Shown here piece after piece: positions 43,373-53,635 of a stretch of 64,000 nt of DNA. Each line of letters starts with the position of its first letter. Position 1 is the first letter of the stretch. The DNA is from Chitinophaga pinensis (lineage in GTDB: Bacteria; Bacteroidota; Bacteroidia; NS11-12g; UBA955). The notes under the pieces are model-generated. The model searched no databases. It saw nothing but the letters and a program-made list of their open reading frames with translations, and was not told where the DNA came from. The position numbers and the translations under genes were made by a program. The stretch covers positions 1 through 64,000 of the forward strand of contig CAMBXL010000007.1 in assembly GCA_945871905.1 (NCBI GenBank), read 5' to 3'.

Positions 43373-45880
43373 TTAAAAACTAACGCTTAATCCAACTTTA
43401 ATTGCAAATTTATTAACATTTGGATTGTCCAAGTGTGTTAATCTGTGAATGGCAACCACTTGCAATACTTTAAAGATGTTTTCTATTCCATAAGCGACTT
43501 CAATGTATGGTTCTCTGTTGATGGAATTCGTAATGGGTGTTACGGGATTGCCTTCATATTCTCTGCCGCCGGGTATGATGTCTATGTTTCTTTCACTTAG
43601 TTTTCCTATTACCATTCTACCTTCTGCAAACTCTCTCCACTTCAGTTTTTTCATTAAAGGAATTCGGTTGAAAATAGCGCCGTTAAAATGGTGTTCCATT
43701 TTGAAGAATAAACTTTGATCAGTTACGAATTCAAAAAAGTTCATCAAATTGTAGGCAGATGTGTTGTAAATAAAAGACTGATTTCCTCTGTGAACTTCTA
43801 ATAATGGATAAGGAAGTCTTTCAAATATTTTTGTTCCAGAAAGTGTAAAATCTGTGCGTCCCCAATATCCAAAACTCAAACCTTTTTCAATGGAGGCGGT
43901 TACTCTGTTGTAATTAAATCGACTGCCCATAAATCCTTTTAATCCCCTTGTATAGTTTACCGACAAGGCAAGACCGCCGGGTTTAGACTGTTTTACACGC
44001 TCATTATCGTTTTGTAAATAGTACTCTTTTGGCGCCCATCTTAGTCCTAAAACTAAAGCTGCATTGGTGAAATTGCTCGAAATATTATTGCTGTCACTCA
44101 GATTGGTTTCGTATGCAAAGTTGAAATTATTAACGGGTTGAAAAATGTATTCCTTGTGCGTAAAAAGAGCTTTAGCATGCCATCCTTTGGTAAATTCACT
44201 GTTAACCCAAATTTTTGATTCTTTGGTTCTGTTTAATTGACTGGCAGCAAAAATAGAAACAGCTGTAAATAAATTACTTGAACCATAATAGTCGTCATTA
44301 ACACCAATTTGTTCTATGTCATTTTTGTATGACAAGCCCGAAATGGTCCAATGTTTCCTGTGTAATACTCTTTCGTATTGTAATTTATATTTCCATAAAT
44401 CATCTCCCAATCCATAAGCAGCATAACCACTAATTATGTTTTTTTTGCTAAATTTGAAGTTGGTTTTTGCGCCTACTCTTACTCTATGTCCTTCCAATAC
44501 ATTGTATCCATACAGTAAAGCATAAGGTCCCCAATCTACTTTTCCAATTGTTTTGTATCCATTGAATAAAATATTAATCAATTCAACATAATTTTTAACG
44601 ACTTTAACATTGGTTAAGGTATCAATTTTTGACAATGCTCTTTTTTCATCAACCGACAGTTCTTCGTGGCGCATGGTGTCCCAATAAGCCTCACTTTGAT
44701 GAGTGGCACCCTCATTCATTGAAACAGAGGCATCAAAAAACTTTGGAGAACGGTCTTTGTTTACAATGATTTTTTCATAGGAGTTGGTAAACAAGGCAAT
44801 CATACCCGCTGATTTTTTTGAAATTTCAGCAATGTCAATCAAAATTCTGGTTTTGACAGGCACATAAGCTCCTGCTTCGGTGGATTCTAACTCTTGGGTA
44901 ATTTTTAGTTTTTCCACAAAGTTCAAGTTGGCCTTATTGGTAATACTCAACGTTAGTTTTTTGAGCGCAAAAGAGCTGTCTTCAATCCAAATATAACCAG
45001 TAAATACAAGGTCGAGCGGATTTTTAGGCGTTACTTCTATTTGGTAAATTTTGCGGTCAGAACCCGGTTCGTAAAAAGAGCCTTTAAGAAGGTAGTTGTA
45101 ATAATTGAATGAGGATTTACTGATAGGTGAAATAAAGTTCTTTTGTAATATCGGTAAAATATTGTCATTGAAATTGTACTGTTGAAATGTAGAACCCAAA
45201 AGTTGAGAAAGAAACGAACCATCATCCACCCCAATTCCTTTGATTCTTGAAGCGACAATAACTTCCTTAACTAATTTAGGATTTTTGTTAAAATAGAAAT
45301 TACTCAAATTTTCAGACAAAAAGATAGGCAAAACTTGTTTGTTTTTATCCTCACTAAGGTAGGAGAGAGTGTCAAAAATGCCTTCGACACTTTTTAATAG
45401 TTTTTTGTTTTTCAAATCTTCCGACACATTATTTACCGCAATTTGAACTTTGGTAAAACTTTCACATTCAAAAGAATTTAGTTTTTCGAAATTGTAATTG
45501 GCTTTGTTTTCTTGTGCTAGTTTAACAATTCTAAGAGCCCTGTTGATTTTAGTTGAAGTAGTTACACCCTTAAAAAGTAATTCTTCTTGTTCTAACTTAA
45601 CATTAATTGTCTGTGTGGTATAAGGTTTTATAGGGTAATACAACGTTTTGTAACCAACATAAGAAATGACAATAGTGTCAGAAAAAAGATTGGTTTTAAT
45701 AGAGTATAAACCATTGAAATTAGAATATCCACCTTCCTCAAGTTTATTAAATTGAATAGAGGCCCCTGTTACAAGCTCTCCTGTTTTGTAATCCGTAATT
45801 TTGCCCTTAACTACCGTTGTCTGTTGAGAAAATAAAGGAAGACAAGCGAGGCTGTAAATGAATAAAATTAAGCGATGCAT
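43373..45880 (-). CDS. DUF5686-type outer-membrane protein with carboxypeptidase-regulatory-like domain
   Basis: About 835 residues. The chosen start is the second Met, ATG 45880 ('MHRLILFIYSLACLPLFSQ'), because a TACTTTTG -7 element at 45893-45886 lies inside the longer ORF that begins at 45898. After the signal peptide comes a carboxypeptidase-regulatory-like domain (about 20-95, 'GASIQFNKLEEGGYSNFNG'), then a DUF5686 region and a C-terminal beta-barrel. It is an outer-membrane protein of unknown role, often seen near cell-envelope genes. It is followed by kdsB, which makes an LPS precursor; a link to envelope assembly is only suggested. Confidence 0.85.
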   Translation of the reverse strand: MHRLILFIYSLACLPLFSQQTTVVKGKITDYKTGELVTGASIQFNKLEEGGYSNFNGLYSIKTNLFSDTIVISYVGYKTLYYPIKPYTTQTINVKLEQEELLFKGVTTSTKINRALRIVKLAQENKANYNFEKLNSFECESFTKVQIAVNNVSEDLKNKKLLKSVEGIFDTLSYLSEDKNKQVLPIFLSENLSNFYFNKNPKLVKEVIVASRIKGIGVDDGSFLSQLLGSTFQQYNFNDNILPILQKNFISPISKSSFNYYNYLLKGSFYEPGSDRKIYQIEVTPKNPLDLVFTGYIWIEDSSFALKKLTLSITNKANLNFVEKLKITQELESTEAGAYVPVKTRILIDIAEISKKSAGMIALFTNSYEKIIVNKDRSPKFFDASVSMNEGATHQSEAYWDTMRHEELSVDEKRALSKIDTLTNVKVVKNYVELINILFNGYKTIGKVDWGPYALLYGYNVLEGHRVRVGAKTNFKFSKKNIISGYAAYGLGDDLWKYKLQYERVLHRKHWTISGLSYKNDIEQIGVNDDYYGSSNLFTAVSIFAASQLNRTKESKIWVNSEFTKGWHAKALFTHKEYIFQPVNNFNFAYETNLSDSNNISSNFTNAALVLGLRWAPKEYYLQNDNERVKQSKPGGLALSVNYTRGLKGFMGSRFNYNRVTASIEKGLSFGYWGRTDFTLSGTKIFERLPYPLLEVHRGNQSFIYNTSAYNLMNFFEFVTDQSLFFKMEHHFNGAIFNRIPLMKKLKWREFAEGRMVIGKLSERNIDIIPGGREYEGNPVTPITNSINREPYIEVAYGIENIFKVLQVVAIHRLTHLDNPNVNKFAIKVGLSVSF

Positions 45881-45885
45881 TTTTG

Positions 45886-45893
45886 CAAAAGTA
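45886..45893 (-). promoter_or_regulatory. -7 element of the DUF5686-kdsB operon
   Basis: TACTTTTG on the minus strand ends 5 nt before the ATG at 45880. It overlaps the upstream part of the ORF-track start and so supports the shorter reading frame. Confidence 0.5.
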
Positions 45894-46056
45894 TTCATTT
45901 ATTTTAATAGATGAACAGACCGGTGTACACTTTTTTGCTCAGTTGTAAACATTTTTATTTTCTTATAATTAATAAATTCAATTGATTTGAGTGGATTAAG
46001 CGTCTATTTTTTGACTTTTTTTGTGCTTTATTATGTGTATTTTGTTTAAAACTCAT

Positions 46057-46089
46057 TTTGCATAACAACTTTAAAACAACTTATTTTTG
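46057..46089 (+). promoter_or_regulatory. Promoter of the TPR gene
   Basis: TTTG (46057-46060), a 21-bp spacer and TATTTTTG (46082-46089) match the consensus. The -7 element ends 7 nt before ATG 46097 and lies downstream of the ORF-track start at 46058, which therefore cannot be in the transcript. Confidence 0.7.
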
Positions 46090-46096
46090 CCTAATA

Positions 46097-49000
46097 ATGC
46101 ATAAAACTACTTTTACTAATCATATTTATCTTTTACTGTTTGTTCTTTCAACGCCCTTTTTAAGCTTAGCTCAAAGGACAGCAGGTAATGAAGATCGCAT
46201 CAAATTGTATAACAATGCAATGGAGTTGTATGACAAACAACTCTACAATGCTGCTATTTCTATTTTTATGGATTATTTGCCTTATGCAAATGATGTAGTG
46301 AATTCTAGTGATGTGGAATATTATATTGCAAGTTGTAAACTCAAATTAATGCACCAAAATGGACTAGGGAATTTGCTTGATTTTATTCAAAGACATCCGC
46401 AAAGTCGAAAAGTTAACAATGCCAATTTGGAAGTTGGTGATTATTACTACAACACCACTAAATTTAGAACAGCACTAACTTACTTTAAAAAAGTAAATTC
46501 TATGGGATTGTCGGAAGAAGAGAAGCAAACATTGTCATATCGCAAGGGATATTGTTACTTTAAAACCGCTAAATTTAAAGAAGCCAAAGAGGAGTTTTAT
46601 CCCCTCACAACCTCTGAAAATCCCTATACCACTGAAGCAACTTACTATTTTGGTTATGTTAGCTACATGAATAAAGATTACAAGGAAGCCCTTAAAGCAT
46701 TCAAAAAAGTAGAGGATAAAAAAGAAGAAGTTAAACTTTATATCGCCGAAATTTACTATTTGCAAAACGAATATCAAAAAGCGGTTGAATATGCGGTAGG
46801 TAAAAACTTTGAAGGTCTTAATAAAAACAGAGACATGTTACTTGGCAAATGCTATTATCGCCTTAAAAATTACGACAAAGCTTTGGAGTTTTTTGAGAAA
46901 AGTAACTACAAACTTTCTGAATTAAACAATGCAGAAGCTTATGAAATTGGGTATACTTATTTTATTAATAAAAACTGTATTAAAAGCGCTGAATTGTTTG
47001 AGAAAATAGCCAATGCAGGAGATTTACTAGCGCAAAGTGCTAGTTACAACTTAGGCGAATGTTTTCTTAAAGTGGGAAAAAAACAAAATGCGTTTAATGC
47101 TTTTTATGAAGCTCAAAGAACTGATTTTGATAAAACGATTCAAGAGGAATCAATGTATGCTTATGCTAAATTAGCTCACGAATTGGATTACAACAATAAA
47201 GCCATTGCTGCCTATCAAAAATTCATTGAATCTTTTCCAAAATCGAACTACAGAAACGAAGCAAGAAAGAATTTAGCCAATATTCTTCTTTCTGCCAATG
47301 ATTACAAAGCTGCCATTAGTGTGTTAGATGACATGTCAATGACCGACCAAGCCACTCGTGAACTTTACCAAAAAGTGTTGTTTCTAAGAGCGCAAGAATT
47401 ATACCTCCAAAGAGATTTTGCCAATGCTGAATTGATGTTTAAGAAATCAATAGCCAATAAGGTGGACAATGACTTGGTTGGGGAGTCATACTTTTGGTTG
47501 GGTGAAATGGATTACAAGCAACGCAAAGAAGATGAGGCTAGATTTAATTATCAACGCTTTTTGGAAAATGCGGAGTCTAAAAAAACAAAGTATTATCCAG
47601 ATGCCCTTTATGCAATTGGATACACTTATTTTAACCAAAAGAAATACCAAGAAGCTGCCATTTATTTTAACAGATATAAAACAAGTGTTGGTTTTACATT
47701 GCCAGAAAATATGTTCCATGATGCTACTTTGCGTTTGGGTGATTGCTATTTCTCAATTTCTGATTATAACGCAGCATTGGATGCCTATTCTTACATAGTA
47801 AGCAACAAAAAAACAGGCGCTGATTATGCCATGTTTCAACAAGGAATGATTTATGGATTGCAAAATAAATCAGCAAATAAAATTGCCATCCTTAAGAAAA
47901 TTTCGAGAGATTTTCCCAACTCACCTTATATCCCCGAAGCCATTTACCAAACCGCTAGAGAATATTTTGATTTGGAAAATTACAAAGAGGCTGAGAGATA
48001 TTATCGCTATTTAATAGACGATTATCCCAATTCATCATTAGCAAAAAATTGTTACGAGTCTTTAGGAAGTATCTATTACATCCAAGGGGATTATAGCAAT
48101 GCTTTAATTCAATATAAATACATCGCCAAAACCTATCCAGGGACTCCCGAAGCTCAAAAAGCAATTAGAAACGCTGAATCGGTTTACAAAAAACAAGGAA
48201 ACATTAAAGAATATGTTGAATGGGTTAAATCTTTGCCAAACGTGAACATAAGCACTACTAAAGAAGATTCTCTATACTTTGATGCAGCCTACCGCTTGTT
48301 TCTGAACAAAGAATACAGCAAAGCTTCTGTTGATTTTGAAGATTATTTGAAAAACTTTAGCAGTGGATTCTTTATCTTTCAGTCAAATTACTACGCTGCA
48401 ATTTGTTATCTAAACCTATCGAATGAAGAAAAAGCAATTTCTAAATTAAAGTTCATAGCTGACAATCAAATCTCTGAATTTAAAGAAGATGCACTTGATA
48501 GATTGAGTGCTATCTACAAAAAGAATGAGGACTGTGCCAATGCGTTACCATATTTTGAACTGCTAGAAAGGTTCAGTACCAATAATGCCAATCTCAAAAA
48601 ATCGTTAATTGGTCAAATCAGTTGTAATAATTTATTGGGAAATAGAGAAAAAGCTAAAACAAAATCTGAATTATTACTCAAATATGACAGGTTAAGCAAT
48701 GTTGAATTTGGAGAAAGTAACAATACCATTGCGAAGTATTATTTACATGACAGTTTGTACAAATCAGCCAATGCTTATTTTGCTAAAACATTAAAGAACC
48801 AACAAGATGTTTATGCGGCAGAAGCCAAGTATTTCCAATCTTACATGTTCTACATGCAAGACAGTTTGGACAAGTGCAGAAAAAGCATCATGGAGTTTAA
48901 TAATCAATTCAATAATTATGATTTTTGGTTAGGAAAAACTTTTATTTTATTGTCTGATTTTTACATCAAAAAAGGAGATAAGTTCCAAGCAAAAGCAACA

Positions 49001-49114
49001 TTAAACAGTGTTTTGGAGAACTTTGATGATGCCGAAATCCTTAGAATTGCCAAATTGAAATTAGAAGCTTTAGAGCCTAAATCAAATAGCAACGAATTGT
49101 TGAACGAAGATTAG
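46097..49114 (+). CDS. Large secreted tetratricopeptide-repeat protein
   Basis: 1005 residues with a signal peptide (MHKTTFTNHIYLLLFVLSTPFLSLAQ) followed almost entirely by TPR-type helical repeats such as 'YYFGYVSYMNKDYKEALKAFKKV' and 'ALYAIGYTYFNQKKYQEAAIYF'. At least two dozen units can be recognised. Such proteins act as protein-binding scaffolds in the periplasm. The start is set by a consensus promoter, see separate entry. It is followed after 13 bp by an FAD-dependent oxidoreductase gene and probably cotranscribed, without an obvious functional link. Confidence 0.87.
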   Translation: MHKTTFTNHIYLLLFVLSTPFLSLAQRTAGNEDRIKLYNNAMELYDKQLYNAAISIFMDYLPYANDVVNSSDVEYYIASCKLKLMHQNGLGNLLDFIQRHPQSRKVNNANLEVGDYYYNTTKFRTALTYFKKVNSMGLSEEEKQTLSYRKGYCYFKTAKFKEAKEEFYPLTTSENPYTTEATYYFGYVSYMNKDYKEALKAFKKVEDKKEEVKLYIAEIYYLQNEYQKAVEYAVGKNFEGLNKNRDMLLGKCYYRLKNYDKALEFFEKSNYKLSELNNAEAYEIGYTYFINKNCIKSAELFEKIANAGDLLAQSASYNLGECFLKVGKKQNAFNAFYEAQRTDFDKTIQEESMYAYAKLAHELDYNNKAIAAYQKFIESFPKSNYRNEARKNLANILLSANDYKAAISVLDDMSMTDQATRELYQKVLFLRAQELYLQRDFANAELMFKKSIANKVDNDLVGESYFWLGEMDYKQRKEDEARFNYQRFLENAESKKTKYYPDALYAIGYTYFNQKKYQEAAIYFNRYKTSVGFTLPENMFHDATLRLGDCYFSISDYNAALDAYSYIVSNKKTGADYAMFQQGMIYGLQNKSANKIAILKKISRDFPNSPYIPEAIYQTAREYFDLENYKEAERYYRYLIDDYPNSSLAKNCYESLGSIYYIQGDYSNALIQYKYIAKTYPGTPEAQKAIRNAESVYKKQGNIKEYVEWVKSLPNVNISTTKEDSLYFDAAYRLFLNKEYSKASVDFEDYLKNFSSGFFIFQSNYYAAICYLNLSNEEKAISKLKFIADNQISEFKEDALDRLSAIYKKNEDCANALPYFELLERFSTNNANLKKSLIGQISCNNLLGNREKAKTKSELLLKYDRLSNVEFGESNNTIAKYYLHDSLYKSANAYFAKTLKNQQDVYAAEAKYFQSYMFYMQDSLDKCRKSIMEFNNQFNNYDFWLGKTFILLSDFYIKKGDKFQAKATLNSVLENFDDAEILRIAKLKLEALEPKSNSNELLNED

Positions 49115-49127
49115 CGGTTTAACAATT

Positions 49128-50678
49128 ATGCCTAAAGAAATAGACCTAAAACTATTGCCTGAGCATGCTTTTGATGAAACAATTATCATTGAAAGAGCTG
49201 CTGCTATGCTTCATGTTTCTGTTTCTGATATTTCTGCACTTCGCTATCTCAAACGCTCTATAGATGCCAGAAAAAAACCACATGTTTTTTATGTGCTCAA
49301 AATTCTGGTTTTTATAAATGAAGCGGTAACGGAAGATGATTTTGACAATGGTTTTGCAAAAGAGCCTTTTAAGGAAAATGAATCGATAGTAATTATTGGT
49401 TTTGGTCCAGCAGGGATGTTTGCCGCATTGCAACTTATAGAAAAAGGAATAAAACCAATTGTTTTTGAGAGAGGCAAATCGGTAAGGGACAGAAGACGAG
49501 ATTTGGCCCAATTGAACAAAAGCCTAAGTGTAAATCCCGAAAGTAACTATTGCTTTGGGGAAGGTGGTGCCGGAACCTATAGCGATGGTAAATTGTACAC
49601 GCGAAGTAAGAAAAGAGGAAACATTAAAAAAGTATTACATTGTTTGGTTAATCATGGGGCCTCACAAGATATTTTAATAAATGCTCATCCACACATTGGG
49701 ACTAATAAATTACCTCAAATAGTCGAAAATATTAGGGAAACTATTCTGACTGCTGGTGGTGAAGTGCATTTTAATTCCAAAATGACGGACATGCAAATTG
49801 TAAATGGGAAAATCACCTCCATTACCATTAATGCTCAAAAACAAGTGCCAGTTTCTCAATTAATTTTAGCTACTGGACACTCGGCACGCGATGTTTTCGA
49901 ATTGCTGAATGATAAGAAAATCAACATTGAGTCTAAGCCATTTGCACTTGGTGTGCGAATAGAACATCCTCAATCGGTGATTGACCAAATACAATATGGC
50001 AGGAACGACAGAGGGGAATATCTGCCGCCAGCCTCTTATACTTTGGTTACACAAGCGGCTGGAAATGGTGTGTTTTCTTTTTGTATGTGTCCAGGTGGTA
50101 TTATTGCACCTGCTGCTACGAATGCCAATGAAGTGGTTGTAAATGGATGGAGTCCAAGTAAAAGAAATGGTTTTTTTGCAAACAGTGGCATGGTCGTAAC
50201 TGTAAATCCTGAACATTGGCAAAAGCAGTTTGGTAACCATGCTTTGTCTGCACTGAATTTCCAAAAAGAGGTTGAACACAAAGCTTATCTTCAATCAAAC
50301 TCAATAGTTGCACCCGCCCAAAGGATGGACGATTTTATTAGGAATAGTGCATCACGTTCTTTGCCAGAATGTTCTTATTTGCCTGGATTGGTTACTGCTG
50401 ACTTGCGTTCCATTCTACCACCTTTTATTAGTCAATCATTGGCAGAAGGGTTGTCGCATTTTGGGCAATCATTGAAAGGGTATAGAACCAATGAGGCCGT
50501 TTTGGTAGGAGTAGAGAGTAGAACTTCATCGCCGGTAAGAATACCAAGAGACAAAGAAACGCTAAACCATGCCGAAATTTCCAATTTATTCCCTTGTGGA
50601 GAAGGCGCCGGTTATGCCGGTGGAATTATGAGCGCTGCTTTAGATGGAATGGCTTGTGCCTTGGCAACTATCGCATAA
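49128..50678 (+). CDS. NAD(P)/FAD-dependent oxidoreductase (COG2509-type dehydrogenase)
   Basis: 516 residues. A leader domain of about 80 residues ('LRYLKRSIDARKKPHVFYVLKI') is followed by a Rossmann fold with 'VIIGFGPAGMFAALQLIEKG' at about 87-106. 'FGEGGAGTYSDGKLYTR' and the C-terminal 'FPCGEGAGYAGGIMSAALDG' bind FAD. This matches the group of uncharacterised FAD-dependent dehydrogenases (COG2509). The electron acceptor and substrate are not known. Confidence 0.88.
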   Translation: MPKEIDLKLLPEHAFDETIIIERAAAMLHVSVSDISALRYLKRSIDARKKPHVFYVLKILVFINEAVTEDDFDNGFAKEPFKENESIVIIGFGPAGMFAALQLIEKGIKPIVFERGKSVRDRRRDLAQLNKSLSVNPESNYCFGEGGAGTYSDGKLYTRSKKRGNIKKVLHCLVNHGASQDILINAHPHIGTNKLPQIVENIRETILTAGGEVHFNSKMTDMQIVNGKITSITINAQKQVPVSQLILATGHSARDVFELLNDKKINIESKPFALGVRIEHPQSVIDQIQYGRNDRGEYLPPASYTLVTQAAGNGVFSFCMCPGGIIAPAATNANEVVVNGWSPSKRNGFFANSGMVVTVNPEHWQKQFGNHALSALNFQKEVEHKAYLQSNSIVAPAQRMDDFIRNSASRSLPECSYLPGLVTADLRSILPPFISQSLAEGLSHFGQSLKGYRTNEAVLVGVESRTSSPVRIPRDKETLNHAEISNLFPCGEGAGYAGGIMSAALDGMACALATIA

Positions 50679-50764
50679 ATAGTATTTCCACAAAACTATA
50701 TGTTTGATTCATTGTTTCATTAATACATTTTAAAATTATCTGTTAATAAGCTTAAAATTAATTG

Positions 50765-50772
50765 TAATTTTG
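50765..50772 (+). promoter_or_regulatory. -7 element of ribBA
   Basis: TAATTTTG ends 19 nt before the ribBA start codon. No FMN riboswitch is visible in the 113-bp spacer and no -33 element is clear. Confidence 0.4.
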
Positions 50773-50791
50773 CAAACCATTTCAAAAACGT

Positions 50792-52000
50792 ATGTCTGAA
50801 CAAATAAAATTAGATTCCATAGAATCAGCAATAGCCGATATAAAAGCAGGTAAATTAATAATCGTAGTGGACGATGAGGACAGAGAGAATGAGGGTGATT
50901 TTTTAACCGCTGCTGCAAATATTACTCCTGAAATGGTTAATTTTATGGCTAGAGAAGGTCGAGGTTTAATCTGCGTTCCATTGTTGCCTGAAAGATGTTC
51001 TGAATTGGAACTTGAAATGATGGTTAGTTCTAATGATTCTCTTTACGAAACGCCGTTCACTGTTTCTGTTGATTTGAAAGGTCATGGAACCACAACCGGA
51101 ATTTCAGCGTCTGACAGAAGTAAAACCATTCAAGCGTTGATTAATCCTGACACAAAAGTGAATGACTTAGCACGCCCTGGACATATTTTCCCATTGAAAG
51201 CACAAAAAGAAGGTGTTTTAAAAAGAGCAGGACACACCGAAGCCGCTATTGACTTTGCCCGTTTAGCTGGATTTGAACCAGCAGGATGTATCGTGGAAAT
51301 TTTGAAAGAAGATGGTGAAATGGCTCGCCTTCCTGAATTGATGGTCATCGCCAAAAAATTTGACTTGAAAATTGTTTCTATTGAAGATTTAATCAAATAC
51401 AGAATCAAAAATGAAAGTCATGTTAAACGTGAAATATCGGTTAGCCTTCCCACAGAAATTGGGGATTTTGATCTTATTGCCTTTTCTCAAGTAAACGATG
51501 GAACTCAACATTTAGCATTAACCAAAGGTGAATGGCACAAAGATGAACCTATTTTGGTTCGTGTTCATAGCAGTTGTATGACGGGTGATATTTTTGGTAG
51601 CTGCAGATGCGATTGTGGTGAACAATTACATGCTGCCATGAAAATGATAGAAAAAGAAGGAAAAGGGGTTATTTTATACATGAACCAAGAGGGTAGAGGG
51701 ATTGGTTTGCTCAACAAACTGAAAGCCTATAAATTACAAGAACAAGGCATGGATACCGTTGATGCCAACTTGGAACTCGGTTTTAAAATGGACGAAAGAG
51801 ATTATGGTATTGGTGCCCAAATTTTAAGAGATTTAGGCGTTTCAAAAATGAAACTAATGAGTAATAATCCAAAGAAAAGAACAGGTCTAATTGGATATGG
51901 ACTCGAAATTATTGAAAATATTCCCATTATCGCTCAACCTAATTTTCACAATACCGCTTATCTAAAAGCAAAGAAAGAGAAAATGGGACACGAAATTTAG
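50792..52000 (+). CDS. ribBA: Bifunctional 3,4-dihydroxy-2-butanone-4-phosphate synthase / GTP cyclohydrolase II
   Basis: 402 residues and two enzymes fused. RibB (about 1-205) carries the acidic metal site '[11 protein letters not shown]'; RibA (about 208-402) carries the zinc cysteines in '[16 protein letters not shown]' and the catalytic '[10 protein letters not shown]'. They supply both precursors of riboflavin. Both active sites look intact. The gene stands alone, and its stop codon interleaves with that of the convergent amidohydrolase gene (4-bp overlap). Confidence 0.96.
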   Translation: MSEQIKLDSIESAIADIKAGKLIIVVDDEDRENEGDFLTAAANITPEMVNFMAREGRGLICVPLLPERCSELELEMMVSSNDSLYETPFTVSVDLKGHGTTTGISASDRSKTIQALINPDTKVNDLARPGHIFPLKAQKEGVLKRAGHTEAAIDFARLAGFEPAGCIVEILKEDGEMARLPELMVIAKKFDLKIVSIEDLIKYRIKNESHVKREISVSLPTEIGDFDLIAFSQVNDGTQHLALTKGEWHKDEPILVRVHSSCMTGDIFGSCRCDCGEQLHAAMKMIEKEGKGVILYMNQEGRGIGLLNKLKAYKLQEQGMDTVDANLELGFKMDERDYGIGAQILRDLGVSKMKLMSNNPKKRTGLIGYGLEIIENIPIIAQPNFHNTAYLKAKKEKMGHEI

Positions 52001-53634
52001 TTTTCGTTGTGCTTTATCTGACCTGCACTTATTGTCATTTTAACTTTAATATTTTTAAATTCAGATTGACTGGTTTTCAATAAATCTTTGTCTAAGATGG
52101 CAATGTCTGCATCTTTACCTTTACTTAAACTTCCTTTTCTATGTTCAAGTTTACAAGCTTTTGCTGCCCACAATGTGATGCCGTACAATGCCTCTAGGGG
52201 ACTTAAACTTTCGTCTTTCAAATAAACAGTTTGCTTAGGGTCATTGATATTAGCTCTAAACACTGCACTGAAATAGGTGTTTAAAGGAGCTATTCCTTCA
52301 ACAGGGAAATCGGTCCCCAATGGGATATAGCCATTCTGTTTAAGTAAAGTTTGGTAGGCATAAGCCCCTCTCAATCTGTGCGAACACAAACGGTGTTCCA
52401 TCCATGGTCCATCACTGGTTGCATGCGTTGGTTGAACTGAAGGGATAATAGAAAATTTATTAAATAGTTCGAAATCTTTTGGGTCTATGACTTGTGCGTG
52501 TTCTATGCGCCATCTTTCGTCGTTTTTACCTTTCAAATGCTTGCCATAAATTTCTAATAGTAATCGGTTTGCAGAATCGCCTATACAATGGGTGTTAACT
52601 TGATAGCCCGTTGGTAAAATCCATGAACACCATTGATTGAAATATTCAGGACTGTTCAGTAATAAGCCATTGTGTTGGTCTTGGTCGCAATAACTCTTTT
52701 TTAGTTTAGCACCTCTGCTTCCTAATGCACCATCGGCATACAATTTAAAGCTAGATATTTTTAAATGCTCATTTTCGAAAATCCCTTTTTCTTGAGCAAA
52801 TTTCAAACCATTAGGAGTGGGATTTAACATGATATACTGATAAATACTCAATTCTTTTTGTTGGTAAAGTGAGTCAAGAAACAAGGCCGTTTCAATATCA
52901 AGACCTGCATCTGCTAATGTCGTTAAACCCGTTTTGTAACAATGAGTTTCTGTCTCTTTTAAAGCATTAATCAATTGTTTTTGAGGGGAATTGGGAATAA
53001 AAAAACGAATGGAGTCAACGGCATTGTCTAAAATAACGCCAGTTAACTTATTGTTTGATTGTATTAATTCACCACCCATTATTTTAGTATCGATATTGAA
53101 TTTTGCTAAATCCAAAGCATATTGATTGCAAATGGCCGCATGTCCGTCAATACGTTGTAAGAATACACCTCTGTTGGGAAAAAGCTTGTTCAAAGCTTCG
53201 TTGATTGGAAACGATTTATTGTCCCAATCATTTTGGTCCCAACCTCTGCCTATCAACCAAGAATCAGGATTTTTTTTCGCAAAAACCTCAAGACGTTCTA
53301 ATACTTCTTGCCAACTTTTAGTGTCGGTTAAGTCGCAATTCATTAATGTTTTTGAATAGCCGTAAAAGTGACAATGGGCATCAATAAATCCAGGGTAAAC
53401 AAAAGATTGTTTTAAATCAATCAATTGGTTTGTAACACAAGTGTATTTGTCTCGAATTTCATCGTTACCTAATGCAAGGATTTTACCATTTTTGATAACA
53501 ATACAAGTGGCTGTTGTTAAACTGTCATCGAGTGTTAAAACTTGACCGTTATACAATATCATGTCAACCGTTTCTTTTTTATTTTGACAAGCAAATAAGC
53601 AAGAAACTAAGGTTAAAATTGCGATAAATTTCAT
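51997..53634 (-). CDS. Amidohydrolase family lipoprotein (YtcJ-type)
   Basis: 545 residues with a lipoprotein signal (LVSCLFAC lipobox region), so it is anchored in the envelope. The fold is a metal-dependent amidohydrolase: '[15 protein letters not shown]' gives the first HxH, 'WRIEHAQVI' a further His and '[14 protein letters not shown]' the Asp. This subfamily, often labelled YtcJ-like, has no firmly established substrate. It lies 1 bp downstream of the beta-barrel-like gene and is probably in its operon. Confidence 0.88.
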   Translation of the reverse strand: MKFIAILTLVSCLFACQNKKETVDMILYNGQVLTLDDSLTTATCIVIKNGKILALGNDEIRDKYTCVTNQLIDLKQSFVYPGFIDAHCHFYGYSKTLMNCDLTDTKSWQEVLERLEVFAKKNPDSWLIGRGWDQNDWDNKSFPINEALNKLFPNRGVFLQRIDGHAAICNQYALDLAKFNIDTKIMGGELIQSNNKLTGVILDNAVDSIRFFIPNSPQKQLINALKETETHCYKTGLTTLADAGLDIETALFLDSLYQQKELSIYQYIMLNPTPNGLKFAQEKGIFENEHLKISSFKLYADGALGSRGAKLKKSYCDQDQHNGLLLNSPEYFNQWCSWILPTGYQVNTHCIGDSANRLLLEIYGKHLKGKNDERWRIEHAQVIDPKDFELFNKFSIIPSVQPTHATSDGPWMEHRLCSHRLRGAYAYQTLLKQNGYIPLGTDFPVEGIAPLNTYFSAVFRANINDPKQTVYLKDESLSPLEALYGITLWAAKACKLEHRKGSLSKGKDADIAILDKDLLKTSQSEFKNIKVKMTISAGQIKHNEN

Positions 53635-53635
53635 G

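Noticed and set aside
49866-50294. 142-codon minus-strand ORF inside the FAD oxidoreductase gene
   Set aside because: Shadow frame; the plus-strand gene has clear FAD motifs throughout this stretch.
50679-50791. FMN riboswitch before ribBA
   Set aside because: 113 bp without the conserved RFN-element helices; only a -7 element is visible.
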